A stretch of DNA of 36,830 nt from Planctomycetota bacterium (GTDB lineage Bacteria; Planctomycetota; UBA8108; UBA1146), in NCBI GenBank assembly GCA_018694835.1, contig JABHOG010000015.1, positions 71,362-108,191 of the forward strand, in the 5' to 3' direction. Both the position numbers and the translations under genes were made by a program. Positions 17,729 through 26,697 of this stretch are shown here, in pieces. A model generated the notes under the pieces. The model was given only the letters and a program-made list of their open reading frames with translations. It ran no database searches and was not told the origin of the DNA. Numbering within the stretch: position 1 is the stretch's first letter; the number at the start of each line of letters is the position of its first letter.

Positions 17729-20700
17729 TCCTTCGATCCAGCTCTTCCTCGAGCCGTTTCCTTGCGTCGTAGTAGCGATTCCTTGAGCGCCTTACCGGTG
17801 TGACTTTTGCGCGACCGGGCGACCTTTTCAGGAGTCCCCTCGACCACTACCCGACCACCAGCATCCCCACCATCGGGTCCCAGATCGATCACATGGTCCG
17901 CAGCAGCAATCAGGTCCAGGTCGTGTTCAATCACCACCACCGTGTCTCCTCGATCGACCAGTCGTTCGAGCATCTTCACCAGCAACCGAACATCACAGAA
18001 ATGCAGACCGGTGGTCGGCTCATCGAGAATATATATGCGTCGCCCTCTGCTTCTGCGTCCCAGTTCTGCCGCCAGTTTGATCCGTTGCGCTTCTCCCCCG
18101 GAGAGTGTCGTGGCGGGTTGCCCCAGTGACAGATAACCCAGTCCCACATCCTCAAGAGCCTTGAGCATCGTCGAGATGGCGGGAATATCCTCGAACAAGT
18201 CGCGCGCATTACTGACATCCATCTCGAGAACTTCGGAGATGTTGTTGCCCTTCCAGCGAGCCTCCAGCGTCTCCTTTTCGTAGCGCCGCCCCTTACACAC
18301 CTCACATTGGACCCATACATCGCTGAGGAAGTGCATCTCGATGAGAAGCCCTCCTTTCCCCTCACAGGTCTCGCATCGTCCACCGACCACGTTGAAGGAG
18401 AAGCGTCCCGGTCCCCAGCCACGCATCCTGGCCAGAGCGGTCCTGGCAAAGAGTGAACGGATCGGTGCCAGCACTCCAGTGTAGGTTGCAGCATTGGAGG
18501 AAGGGGTCCGGCCGATCGGCTGCTGGTCGATCACTCCCAGGCCGTCAAATACGGTCTCACCTTCGATATCTCGATGTTCGGCACTGGCGGGTCGAGCACC
18601 GGCCAATCGAGTGGCCAGTTCGCGAGCCAGGATATCCATCACCAGCGTCGATTTGCCTGACCCACTGACACCGGTCACACAGGTCAACATGCCGGTCGGA
18701 ATCACCACGTCGAGGTTCTTCAGATTGTGGGCGGATGCACCCAGAATACGAATCTCACCGCCGTCACCGCTTCGTCGCTCGCCGATCTCTGTGACATGTT
18801 CTAGCCCGGATAGATAACGGCCAGTGGGAGATTTCTCCATCTGCATCACCTGTTCGGGAGTCCCTTCGGCCACCACCTCGCCACCCAGAACCCCTGCTCC
18901 TGGTCCCAGATCGATGACGTGATCACAGCGACGAATCGTCCGATCGTCATGCTCAACCACAACCAGGGTGTTGCCCTGATCCCTCAACTCCTCGAGGGAA
19001 TCGAGAAGTCGATCGACATCACGAGGATGGAGACCGATGGTCGGTTCATCCAGCACGTAAAGCACACCGACCAGTTGATTACCGATCTGAGTAGCGAGCC
19101 GGATCCGCTGCGATTCTCCGCCGGAGAGAGTTTCCGTGGCTCGATCGAGGGCCAGGTATCCCAGTCCTACCTTTTTGAGAAATGAGAGTCGGCTCGAAAC
19201 TTCCAATTTCACCTGATCGGCCACCTCCTTGCGGTACCCATCCAACTGCAATTGGTCAAAGAACTCGAACGCTTGATCGACGGTATGACCACTCACTTCC
19301 GAGATATTCTTGTCGCCGATTCGTACCGCCAACAACTCTGGTTTCAGTCTGCCTCCATCGCAGCCAGGGCAAGTGAGAACCGCCAGGTGATCCTCGATCG
19401 CCTGGCGCCAGCGAGGTGAGTTGGCCCGCTGATGCCAGGCCGAGACTCGATCCACCAGTCCTTCCCAGGTCGACCCCGTCACCCTGCGTAACCTTCCGCT
19501 TCCACGACGAGTTCGGTAGGAGACTGGATAGGAAAGATCTCCGGTTCCGTCCAGGATGACTCGCCATCCATCTTCGCCAAGAGATTCGACGGAAGCCTTT
19601 GGATCGAAGCCATGGGCTTCCAGTGCAGCATCGATCACCTTGCGAACTCGTCCACTTTTACGACCGATCCAGGAGCCTAGTCGATGCTTCATCGCACCGC
19701 CGAAGAGAGATTTCTCTGGATGGGTGATCAACAACCTGGGATCGACCTGCTTCTGTACTCCAAGACCCGCACAACTGACACAGGCGCCGGAATGGTGATT
19801 GAAGGAGAACAATCGTGGGCTCAGCTCTTCAGGCAGCATCATGTGACCGCGAGGACAGGAAGGTCGGCGGGTATAGCGTAGCACCTCCAGGCCTTCGGCA
19901 TCGGCAACGACTAATCGATCCCCACCTCGCCGATACGCTTCCTCGACACTTTCCGAAACTCGAGCTCGTCCTGATTTGACCGGGCGCAGACGATCCACCA
20001 CAACTTCGACGATGGAGTCATCCGCTAACGGTTCAGCTGCCTCGAGGTCATCGATCCTCTCGACGACTCCGTCGATACGAATCCGTGCGTACCCTTCTCT
20101 CGTCAGTTCAGCAAGGGAGGGATATGGCGAATCGAGAGGAGCCAGAAGAAGCGTAGGCATATCCGATCTTTGCTCGATGATCTTTCGACTCGCAGATGCC
20201 GGTGTGTCCGCCTCCAGATCAATCTGGCAGGTGGTACAACTGGCCTGACCCGCTCTCGAGAAAAGGATTCTCAGGTAATCGTAGATTTCGGTAGAAGTGG
20301 CCACAGTCGACCTTGGACTCGAACTTCGATTCTTCTGATCGATGGCGATGGCGGGAGCGATCCCCTCGACTCGATCAACCTCGGCTCGATCGAGTCTTCC
20401 AAGGAATCTACGCGCGTAGGTCGACAGGCTCTCGATGTACCTTCGCTGCCCTTCGGCAAACAGGATGTCGAAAGCAAGCGTGCTCTTGCCTGATCCACTT
20501 GGGCCGGTGATGACGGTAAAAGCACCCGCCGGAATCTCGACGGTGACATCTTTCAAATTGTGATGCCTGGCTCCCTCGATCAGGAACCGATCATGGGGCT
20601 CTCCCGACCCGGAACCACGCTTCTTTCCGGAACGATCGACGGACCTGCGTCGCCCGCTCATCTCCTCGGCCAGCGCAGTACCAGTGGCACTGTCGATCAT

Positions 20701-23448
20701 CGCAATCTTCTCTGGAGTACCGACGCCCACCACACGGCCCCCTGAAGCTCCACCACCGGGGCCGAGATCGATCACATGGTCCGCTTGCTTGACTACATCG
20801 AGACAGTGCTCGATTACCACCACCGTGTTTCCCAGATCGACCAGACGCTGCAGGCAACCGAGCAGGTTCTCGATATCGGCGAAGTGCAAGCCGGTGGTCG
20901 GTTCGTCGAGCAGATAGAGAGTGGTTCCGGTCGAACGCTTCCGCAACTCCGTGGCCAACTTGACTCGCTGCGCCTCCCCTCCCGAAAGAGTGGTGCTGGG
21001 TTGCCCCAGGGAGATGTAACCGAGCCCCACTTCAAGAAGGGTCTTGAGTGTTCGGTCGATCTGCGGCACGTCTTCGAATAGCTTTGCCGCTTCCTCGATG
21101 GAAAGAGCCAGCACCTCGGCCACGTCATGCCCGCGCCAACGGACACTCCGGGTCTCATCGTTGAATCGTGTGCCATGACATTCATCACAAGTCACTTCGA
21201 TGTCAGCCATGAACTGCATCGGAATGGTATTGACCCCTGCACCCTCACACGCTTCACATCTTCCACCCTTGACGTTGAAAGAGAAGCGGCCCTTCTTCCA
21301 ACCTCGAGCTCGCGCCTCTGGAGTTCTGGAAAAAAGGTCCCGGATATCGTCGAACACCTTGGTGTAAGTTCCGGGATTAGATCGAGGAGTACGACCGATG
21401 GGGTTCTGGTCGATGCGGATCAACTTGTCGACCTGGTCGAGTCCGTCGACACCATCGTGATCTCCGGCGGGTTCCGTCACCAGTTGCAGGTGTTCGGCCA
21501 GAGCCGGTTGCAAGATCCCCTGGATCAAGGTGCTCTTACCGGAGCCACTGGCTCCAGTGATGCACACCAGCGATTGCAGTGGAATCTCCACATCTATGTC
21601 CTGGAGATTGTGCATGCGAGCCCCGCGGATCTTCAATGACCCGTTGGCCGCTCGTCGCGTAGCCGGTATTGCGATCTTCTTGCGGCCGGAGAGATACTGA
21701 CCAGTCACCGATTGTTTCACCTTACACACGGCAGAGACTGACCCTTCGGCCACCAGATATCCGCCATCCTTGCCTGCTCCCGGGCCGATATCGATGATGT
21801 GATCGGCGCTTTCGATCGTCTCTCGATCATGCTCGACCACCAGTACCGAGTTGCCCAGGTCTCTCAATCCTCGAAGCATCTCCAGCATCGCTCGATTGTC
21901 ACTGGGGTGCAGCCCGATCGACGGTTCGTCCAGCACATAGAGCACTCCGCGAAGGCCACTGCCTAGTTGACTGGCCAACCGAATTCTCTGTGCCTCGCCT
22001 CCCGACAAGGTGTCGGCAGAGCGACCGATGGCCAGGTAACCGAGCCCCACTTTCTGCAAGAACTGAAGACGAGCATCGATCTCTGGAAAGAGCGACTGAC
22101 CAATCCTCAGTTCTCTCTCATCGAGCACCAAACCGCCGAAGAACTGGCGTGCATCGTCGACCGTCATCGAACAGACCTGGTCGATCCCGTGATCGCGAAA
22201 TAACACCGCCCTGGGTGCCGATTGCAGGCGGCTCCCATCACATGATTTGCAGATCATGCGCGGCATCATACGCTCGAGTTCCTTACCTCCATGCAAATCG
22301 TAGGCCGCTTCCACCAGCGGGATCAGTCCAGGCCAGTCGCTCTTGCCCTTCACCGAAGCGGCACCATCCAGTAGCAAGGTTCGAGCACGAGGAGTCAGTT
22401 TATTCCATGGGCGATCGAGTGAGATGCGCTCCATGCTTGCAGATTTTTCGAGTTCACTCCAGGCGACCGAGATCCCCCGAATGGTTTTCCCCTGACGGCG
22501 TAATACAAGCCCACCATCGGCGATCGACAACGAAGGGTCCTTGACCAGAGTTTTCTCGGAAGGAGACCTCCTTCTCCCCAGTCCATCACAGCGAGCACAG
22601 GCGCCTTGAGGGCTGTTAAAGGAAAACAATCGAGGTTCCAGTTCCGGCAAGGAAATCGAACAGGAGGGACATCCGAATCGACTGGAGTAAAGATTCACCG
22701 TCTTACCATCTATGATGGTCACCAGCCCATCCGCGATGGAGAGGGCCTTCTCGACCGATTCCGCAAGGCGGCCCCTCTTCCCCTCGACCAGACGAACCTT
22801 GTCGAGCACCACCTCGATGGTGTGCCGTTCGTATCGGGCCAGAGTGATCGTATCGGTCAACCTCTTCAACTCACCATCGATACGAACACGGGCGAATCCT
22901 TGTTCTTTCAGGTCTTCCAGTTCTTTCCGGTACTCGCCCTTTCTCTCCAGCACCAGCGGCGCACAGACCAGGACCTCTTTGCCCTCGAGTGAATGCCAGC
23001 AGTGCTGAACGATCTGCTCTCGACTTCGCCCTTCGATCTCATCTCCACATGCGGGGCAATGAGGAACTCCCAGGCGTGCAAAGAGAAGACGAAGATGATC
23101 GAGGATCTCGGTGATGGTTCCCACGGTCGATCGAGGATTCCTCGAGATGGTTTTCTGGTCGATGGAAATAGTAGGACTGAGTCCTTCAACCCTTTCCACC
23201 AGCGGACGATCAAGCCGCCCTAGATATTGCCGCGCATAGGGACTGAGACTCTCGACGAAACGCCGTTGACCCTCACGACAGATGATCCCGTGAGCAAGAG
23301 TCGATTTACCGGATCCACTGATTCCCGTGACCACCACCAACCGCTCGCGTGGCACATCGACATCGATCCCCTGCAAATTATTCTCACTGGCTCCTCGAAC
23401 TAGCAGAGGACGACCGCGAGAACTACTACTCGGCCGAGAACTACTCAT
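17725..23448 (-). CDS. uvrA: Tandem (double-length) excinuclease ABC subunit UvrA
   Basis: A 1907-residue fusion of two UvrA copies (about 15-930 and 954-1889) joined by a Lys/Arg/Gly/Ser-rich linker; single UvrA is about 940. It finds DNA damage and loads UvrB in nucleotide excision repair. All four ATPase sites look intact. Walker A: GISGSGKST (42), GASGSGKST (632), GPSGSGKST (982), GVSGSGKST (1593). Signature LSGGE at 481, 821, 1441 and 1782. Four LDEP Walker B motifs. Copy 1 keeps the UvrB-binding element 'LERKGEYRKELEDL' (167-180); copy 2 has lost it. Copy 1 has the internal zinc site CPSC/CARC (260-287). Copy 2 reads 'SCPRGH' (1197-1202), lacking one cysteine. Both C-terminal CxxC pairs are present (731-757, 1692-1718). 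ATG 23448 has AAGGGG upstream and overlaps the phosphatase stop by 8 nt. Confidence 0.97.
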   Translation of the reverse strand: MSSSRPSSSSRGRPLLVRGASENNLQGIDVDVPRERLVVVTGISGSGKSTLAHGIICREGQRRFVESLSPYARQYLGRLDRPLVERVEGLSPTISIDQKTISRNPRSTVGTITEILDHLRLLFARLGVPHCPACGDEIEGRSREQIVQHCWHSLEGKEVLVCAPLVLERKGEYRKELEDLKEQGFARVRIDGELKRLTDTITLARYERHTIEVVLDKVRLVEGKRGRLAESVEKALSIADGLVTIIDGKTVNLYSSRFGCPSCSISLPELEPRLFSFNSPQGACARCDGLGRRRSPSEKTLVKDPSLSIADGGLVLRRQGKTIRGISVAWSELEKSASMERISLDRPWNKLTPRARTLLLDGAASVKGKSDWPGLIPLVEAAYDLHGGKELERMMPRMICKSCDGSRLQSAPRAVLFRDHGIDQVCSMTVDDARQFFGGLVLDERELRIGQSLFPEIDARLQFLQKVGLGYLAIGRSADTLSGGEAQRIRLASQLGSGLRGVLYVLDEPSIGLHPSDNRAMLEMLRGLRDLGNSVLVVEHDRETIESADHIIDIGPGAGKDGGYLVAEGSVSAVCKVKQSVTGQYLSGRKKIAIPATRRAANGSLKIRGARMHNLQDIDVEIPLQSLVCITGASGSGKSTLIQGILQPALAEHLQLVTEPAGDHDGVDGLDQVDKLIRIDQNPIGRTPRSNPGTYTKVFDDIRDLFSRTPEARARGWKKGRFSFNVKGGRCEACEGAGVNTIPMQFMADIEVTCDECHGTRFNDETRSVRWRGHDVAEVLALSIEEAAKLFEDVPQIDRTLKTLLEVGLGYISLGQPSTTLSGGEAQRVKLATELRKRSTGTTLYLLDEPTTGLHFADIENLLGCLQRLVDLGNTVVVIEHCLDVVKQADHVIDLGPGGGASGGRVVGVGTPEKIAMIDSATGTALAEEMSGRRRSVDRSGKKRGSGSGEPHDRFLIEGARHHNLKDVTVEIPAGAFTVITGPSGSGKSTLAFDILFAEGQRRYIESLSTYARRFLGRLDRAEVDRVEGIAPAIAIDQKNRSSSPRSTVATSTEIYDYLRILFSRAGQASCTTCQIDLEADTPASASRKIIEQRSDMPTLLLAPLDSPYPSLAELTREGYARIRIDGVVERIDDLEAAEPLADDSIVEVVVDRLRPVKSGRARVSESVEEAYRRGGDRLVVADAEGLEVLRYTRRPSCPRGHMMLPEELSPRLFSFNHHSGACVSCAGLGVQKQVDPRLLITHPEKSLFGGAMKHRLGSWIGRKSGRVRKVIDAALEAHGFDPKASVESLGEDGWRVILDGTGDLSYPVSYRTRRGSGRLRRVTGSTWEGLVDRVSAWHQRANSPRWRQAIEDHLAVLTCPGCDGGRLKPELLAVRIGDKNISEVSGHTVDQAFEFFDQLQLDGYRKEVADQVKLEVSSRLSFLKKVGLGYLALDRATETLSGGESQRIRLATQIGNQLVGVLYVLDEPTIGLHPRDVDRLLDSLEELRDQGNTLVVVEHDDRTIRRCDHVIDLGPGAGVLGGEVVAEGTPEQVMQMEKSPTGRYLSGLEHVTEIGERRSGDGGEIRILGASAHNLKNLDVVIPTGMLTCVTGVSGSGKSTLVMDILARELATRLAGARPASAEHRDIEGETVFDGLGVIDQQPIGRTPSSNAATYTGVLAPIRSLFARTALARMRGWGPGRFSFNVVGGRCETCEGKGGLLIEMHFLSDVWVQCEVCKGRRYEKETLEARWKGNNISEVLEMDVSNARDLFEDIPAISTMLKALEDVGLGYLSLGQPATTLSGGEAQRIKLAAELGRRSRGRRIYILDEPTTGLHFCDVRLLVKMLERLVDRGDTVVVIEHDLDLIAAADHVIDLGPDGGDAGGRVVVEGTPEKVARSRKSHTGKALKESLLRRKETARGRAGSKD

Positions 23449-24274
23449 CGGGATCGCCCCTTGGCGGCATCGCCGGAGCTACAATTTCCAGTAGTAGAGG
23501 ATGCAACTGCGCCGAAGCGGCAACGATGCTCCCACCATGCAGCCAGTCCTGCCGCCCCTCACCATCGGTCACGATCCCACCGGCCTCCCGTACCAACAAT
23601 GCTCCGGCTGCAACATCGTGAGGTGCCAGATGGAACTCCCAAAATCCCTGAAAGATCCCTGCAGCAGTGAAAGCCAGATCCAGACATGCACTACCTCCAC
23701 GCCGAATTTCTCGAGCCTCCCGCAAGAGTTTCTCAAACACCTCGAGTGCACCGTGATCCAGTTCCTTTCGCTGGTAACTGAAGCCGGTAGCCAGCAAGCA
23801 TTCCCCCAGATCAGTTCCGGAGCCGAGGGTCAATCGTTCGATGTTTCCGCCGGAGTCGATGGACCAGGCACCACCATCTCGTAACGCATACCAGGTAGTT
23901 CCCAGCACCGGAGCGTGAGTGACGGCTGCGGAGGGACCGAGATCATCGACCAGAGCTGCAGACACGCTGAACAGCGGGTGTCGATGAGAATAATTTGTGG
24001 TTCCATCCAACGGGTCGACGATCCAGCAGCGCCCCGTACTGGGAACAGAACCTCCAGCTTCCTCTGACAGGATGTCATCATCGGGATGAAGTTGTTGGAT
24101 CCGCGAGAGGATCAACTTCTCTGAACCGTAGTCGGCGTCGGTCACCAGATCTCGAAATCCCTTTTTCTCGATCGACCGTGGCTGAGCCAAGCGTTCGAGG
24201 AGCAGGGCGCCCGCCTCCCCCAGCAAGTCGATGATGGGTTCGAGTTGACCGCCACCTTCAATATCAAGGGGCAC
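23441..24274 (-). CDS. Inositol monophosphatase family protein
   Basis: A 277-residue magnesium-dependent phosphatase. Metal-binding residues are in order: 'LVTDAD' (43-48), 'SEEAGG' (Glu71/72), 'WIVDPLDGTTNY' (Asp87, Asp90), and 'APHDVAAGALLVREAGG' (Asp220), where the usual Trp before that Asp is His. Substrates in the family include inositol phosphates, fructose-1,6-bisphosphate, histidinol phosphate and PAP; which applies is not visible. I prefer GTG 24274 because AGGGG lies five bases upstream and the protein then has normal family length. Starting at 24349 adds residues encoded inside the ddl gene. It overlaps ddl by 11 nt and uvrA by 8 nt, so all are probably co-expressed. Confidence 0.9.
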   Translation of the reverse strand: MPLDIEGGGQLEPIIDLLGEAGALLLERLAQPRSIEKKGFRDLVTDADYGSEKLILSRIQQLHPDDDILSEEAGGSVPSTGRCWIVDPLDGTTNYSHRHPLFSVSAALVDDLGPSAAVTHAPVLGTTWYALRDGGAWSIDSGGNIERLTLGSGTDLGECLLATGFSYQRKELDHGALEVFEKLLREAREIRRGGSACLDLAFTAAGIFQGFWEFHLAPHDVAAGALLVREAGGIVTDGEGRQDWLHGGSIVAASAQLHPLLLEIVAPAMPPRGDPDE

Positions 24275-25310
24275 TGGCGCCCCTACCCCATCGCTCGAGG
24301 TGATTACCAACAGCAATCTCGAGCATCTTTTTGACCAGATCTGGCCCACTGATTCCGCTCAGTTCTGCAGCCATCGGAAGAATACTCCGCTCAGTACAAC
24401 CAGGAACCGTATTGGTCTCGAGGTACACCGGCCCATCCTCCGTCAGTATCAGATCGGTTCGACTGGTGGTTCCGAGGTCCAATTCGAGATGCATCTGGCG
24501 GATCTCCTGAGCAATTTGCAGCCACTGCTCAGGACTGAGATTGGCATGCACTTCTTTCGCTTTTCCTGGCGAATACTTGGCATCGTAATCGAAGATTTCT
24601 TGGTCATCGTTGAGCATGATTTCGATCGGCTGAAGTGGCTGCGGGAGGGAGCCCCGACTGGCACCGAGACAAGCTACAGAAATTTCCCGGCCGACAACAC
24701 GTTTCTCGACAAGGACGATCCGGGTCTCCTGAAACAAGTGCTCGATGAATTCCTGCAATTCATATGGGTCGTGCACCAACTTCAGTCCGATGGAGGATCC
24801 TCCCTTGGGATCCTTGACGAGGCATGGGTATCCCACCTCCGATACCACCCCTGCCAGGACATCGTCCTTTCTTCTTTGCCACACCTCCTCGTGCACCACC
24901 GCGCCGACCGCCACCGACATCCCCATCCCTCTGAGTCGCTGTCGAAAGGTGATCTTGCAGCAGGAAACTGCGCCTCCACCCACTCCTGCTCCGGTATGGG
25001 CCAGTCGGAACACCTCCAGCAGGGCTGCCAGAGTTCCATCTTCACCCGCACCGCCGTGGAGTGAGTTGAAGACCGCCTCGATGCCGGTCTCGACCTGTGT
25101 CTGCAGAATCTCAGCAGGGCTCACCGCCTCGCCGATGCGATCGAGATCATCCGGCGGACAGAGTACCCAACCATTTTCATCCCAACGTACCGGAATCGGT
25201 TTCAAGCCCGCTTCCTCGAGCCACTGGACGACAGATCGGGCGCTATCGATGGAGATCTCTCGCTCATTCCAGTCTCCTCCATAGATCACGGGAATACGCT
25301 TGGCTGACAT
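24264..25310 (-). CDS. ddl: D-alanine--D-alanine ligase family, ATP-grasp
   Basis: A 348-residue ATP-grasp ligase. The Ddl catalytic triad can be placed: Glu16 in 'WNEREIS', Ser172/173 in 'KGGSSIG', and Tyr246 in 'FDYDAKY'. 'HGGAGEDG' (85-92), the ATP lysine in 'CLVKDP' (Lys166), and metal ligands Asp286, Glu298 and Asn300 ('RTDLIL', 'YLETNTVPG') are also present. It should make the D-Ala-D-Ala dipeptide for peptidoglycan in the cytoplasm. The segment after 'HTGAGVGG' (about 105-130) is divergent: 'SCCKITFRQ' replaces the usual 'DK' element. A related dipeptide ligase is the main alternative. ATG 25310 lies seven bases after the upstream stop. Confidence 0.85.
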   Translation of the reverse strand: MSAKRIPVIYGGDWNEREISIDSARSVVQWLEEAGLKPIPVRWDENGWVLCPPDDLDRIGEAVSPAEILQTQVETGIEAVFNSLHGGAGEDGTLAALLEVFRLAHTGAGVGGGAVSCCKITFRQRLRGMGMSVAVGAVVHEEVWQRRKDDVLAGVVSEVGYPCLVKDPKGGSSIGLKLVHDPYELQEFIEHLFQETRIVLVEKRVVGREISVACLGASRGSLPQPLQPIEIMLNDDQEIFDYDAKYSPGKAKEVHANLSPEQWLQIAQEIRQMHLELDLGTTSRTDLILTEDGPVYLETNTVPGCTERSILPMAAELSGISGPDLVKKMLEIAVGNHLERWGRGASAP

Positions 25311-25316
25311 CGTTGG

Positions 25317-26363
25317 CTACCTGTTCCTCTCCACTGCGAATCTGGCCAGTTGTTCAAAGGACTCCTGTACATCCGGGGTGATTTCCGGAATCTGCTGAAA
25401 CAATAGAACCGCCGCGTCTGCCCGACACCGAGCTTGCTCACGGGCGAAATCGATGGCGCCGCATGATCGGCACATATCGATGACCTGTTCGACATCCGTA
25501 TCGGAAGTCTGGTTCCTGGGCTTCCCCATCACTGCGATCAATGAGGAGCGATCAGCCTGAGAAAGATCACCGCGTTCCAGTGCATGAGCAAACAGAATCG
25601 AAGGTTTCCCTTCACGGATGTCGTTTCCGATCTGCCCTCCCCGTCCCTTGCTCCGGGTCATGTCGAGTAGATCGTCCTGAATCTGAAACGCCGGACCCAG
25701 TTGGTCTCCCACTTTCCACAGCAGATCAATCGAAGACTCCTGGAATTTCGCAACGATGGCGACGCCGACCATTCCCAGTGCCAGATAGCGGCCAGTTTTC
25801 CACTGCACCGCTTGCTCGTAGCGCTCTAGATTAAATTCGGGGTCTGCCCTGGCGTCGAGATCCAGTTGCTGACCGATCACTGTCCGGCGATGAACGTCTT
25901 GCACCGCTGTCAGGAGTTTCGAGCGAATCTCATCGGGGACCAACAGTTGACCCACCTCGAGGTAGACGGAGGAGAGCAACCAGTCCGCCGCATTGAGAGC
26001 GGTGGGAATCCCCTGGCTCTTCCACAGTGTTGGCTGGTCGCGGCGCCATTCATCTCCATCCTGGATATCGTCTTGGATCAGGAAGGAACTGTGCAACCAC
26101 TCGGTCAGGCAGGCGACACCTTCTGCATTGCCCTTTTCCAGCCCCCAGCAGTCACCAAACCAGAGCGCAATCCGAGGTCTGAGGCGTTTCCCACCCCGGG
26201 TCGACTCCTCCACCGCCCGCTGGAGGCTCGCTGGGGTGACCGGGGCCAGACGGAGTGAAATCGCTCGATCGAGTCGATCTCCCTGCTCGGCCAGCGCCAC
26301 TGGAAGAACCACTGGAGTGCGGTCGGCCTCGCAGGGAGGCTCTTCAGAAGCTTCGCCAATCAA
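25317..26363 (-). CDS. Polyprenyl (farnesyl/geranylgeranyl-type) diphosphate synthase
   Basis: A 348-residue trans-prenyltransferase that should extend allylic diphosphates with isopentenyl diphosphate. Visible motifs: 'GGKRLRP' (57-63), the first Asp-rich motif 'DDIQDGDEWRR' (98-108), 'KTGRYLALG' (189-197), and the second Asp-rich motif 'QIQDDLLD' (227-234) followed by 'GNDIREGKPSI'. Product length cannot be fixed from the sequence. The frame opens at TTG 26363, after an AGG-rich leader. GTG codons about 20 residues in are alternatives, so the N terminus is uncertain. It is first in a four-gene minus-strand cluster (synthase, ddl, phosphatase, uvrA), with isoprenoid and peptidoglycan precursor genes side by side. 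Confidence 0.9.
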   Translation of the reverse strand: MIGEASEEPPCEADRTPVVLPVALAEQGDRLDRAISLRLAPVTPASLQRAVEESTRGGKRLRPRIALWFGDCWGLEKGNAEGVACLTEWLHSSFLIQDDIQDGDEWRRDQPTLWKSQGIPTALNAADWLLSSVYLEVGQLLVPDEIRSKLLTAVQDVHRRTVIGQQLDLDARADPEFNLERYEQAVQWKTGRYLALGMVGVAIVAKFQESSIDLLWKVGDQLGPAFQIQDDLLDMTRSKGRGGQIGNDIREGKPSILFAHALERGDLSQADRSSLIAVMGKPRNQTSDTDVEQVIDMCRSCGAIDFAREQARCRADAAVLLFQQIPEITPDVQESFEQLARFAVERNR

Positions 26364-26697
26364 ACCTAACCTACCTTTAGCACACGGGTTACGATATAGA
26401 TGGAGAGTAGATCAGGGGGCCGAACCCCTCCTCAGTGGCGTCCTGAAGACGACCTGATTTGACTCTACTGGCCCTGTTCAGGAGATTCGTTCCTCCCGGC
26501 TGAACCTAGGTCTCGCTCCGTGTCCTGTCAAGCATGACCCACAGCCTGAAACTGGTTCGATGTGCTGCTTTACACCCTTCCGGGGTGAGTTAGAATCGTA
26601 CCTACGGATGCCATCATTTCCATTGCATGTGATCGATGGCAGCCACATCCATGGCCCAGGTCAGATCGATACTGACCCCAGAAAACCGGGATTATTC
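26364..26697. other. Divergent intergenic region (334 bp) with inverted repeats
   Basis: No gene is apparent between the prenyl synthase and the dockerin-type protein. The region holds a promoter candidate for the plus-strand gene (annotated separately) and inverted repeats: AGGGG/CCCCT (26414-26418 and 26425-26429), ATCAGG/CCTGAT (26411-26416 and 26453-26458), and GTTCAG/CTGAAC (26476-26481 and 26500-26505). The first two share bases and could form alternative stems in the minus-strand leader of the prenyl synthase. I do not recognise a known riboswitch. Confidence 0.4.
26569..26596 (+). promoter_or_regulatory. Sigma-70-like promoter candidate for the dockerin-type gene
   Basis: TTTACA (26569-26574, five of six to consensus), a 16-base spacer, and TAGAAT (26591-26596, five of six). 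Transcription would begin about 95 bases before the chosen ATG at 26698. That fits the choice of 26698 over the in-frame ATG at 26560, which lies upstream of this promoter. Confidence 0.5.

Noticed and set aside
17725..23448. The double-length UvrA as an assembly artefact joining two loci
   Set aside because: The two halves differ throughout at the protein level, the linker is in frame with no stop, and double-length UvrA is known in related phyla.
26476..26505. A tRNA-like arm (GGAG-ATTCGTT-CTCC) in the intergenic region
   Set aside because: No acceptor stem, D arm or anticodon arm can be placed around it.
26560..26697. Upstream extension of the dockerin-type protein to the ATG at 26560
   Set aside because: It would place 46 non-signal residues before a good signal peptide and starts upstream of the likely promoter.
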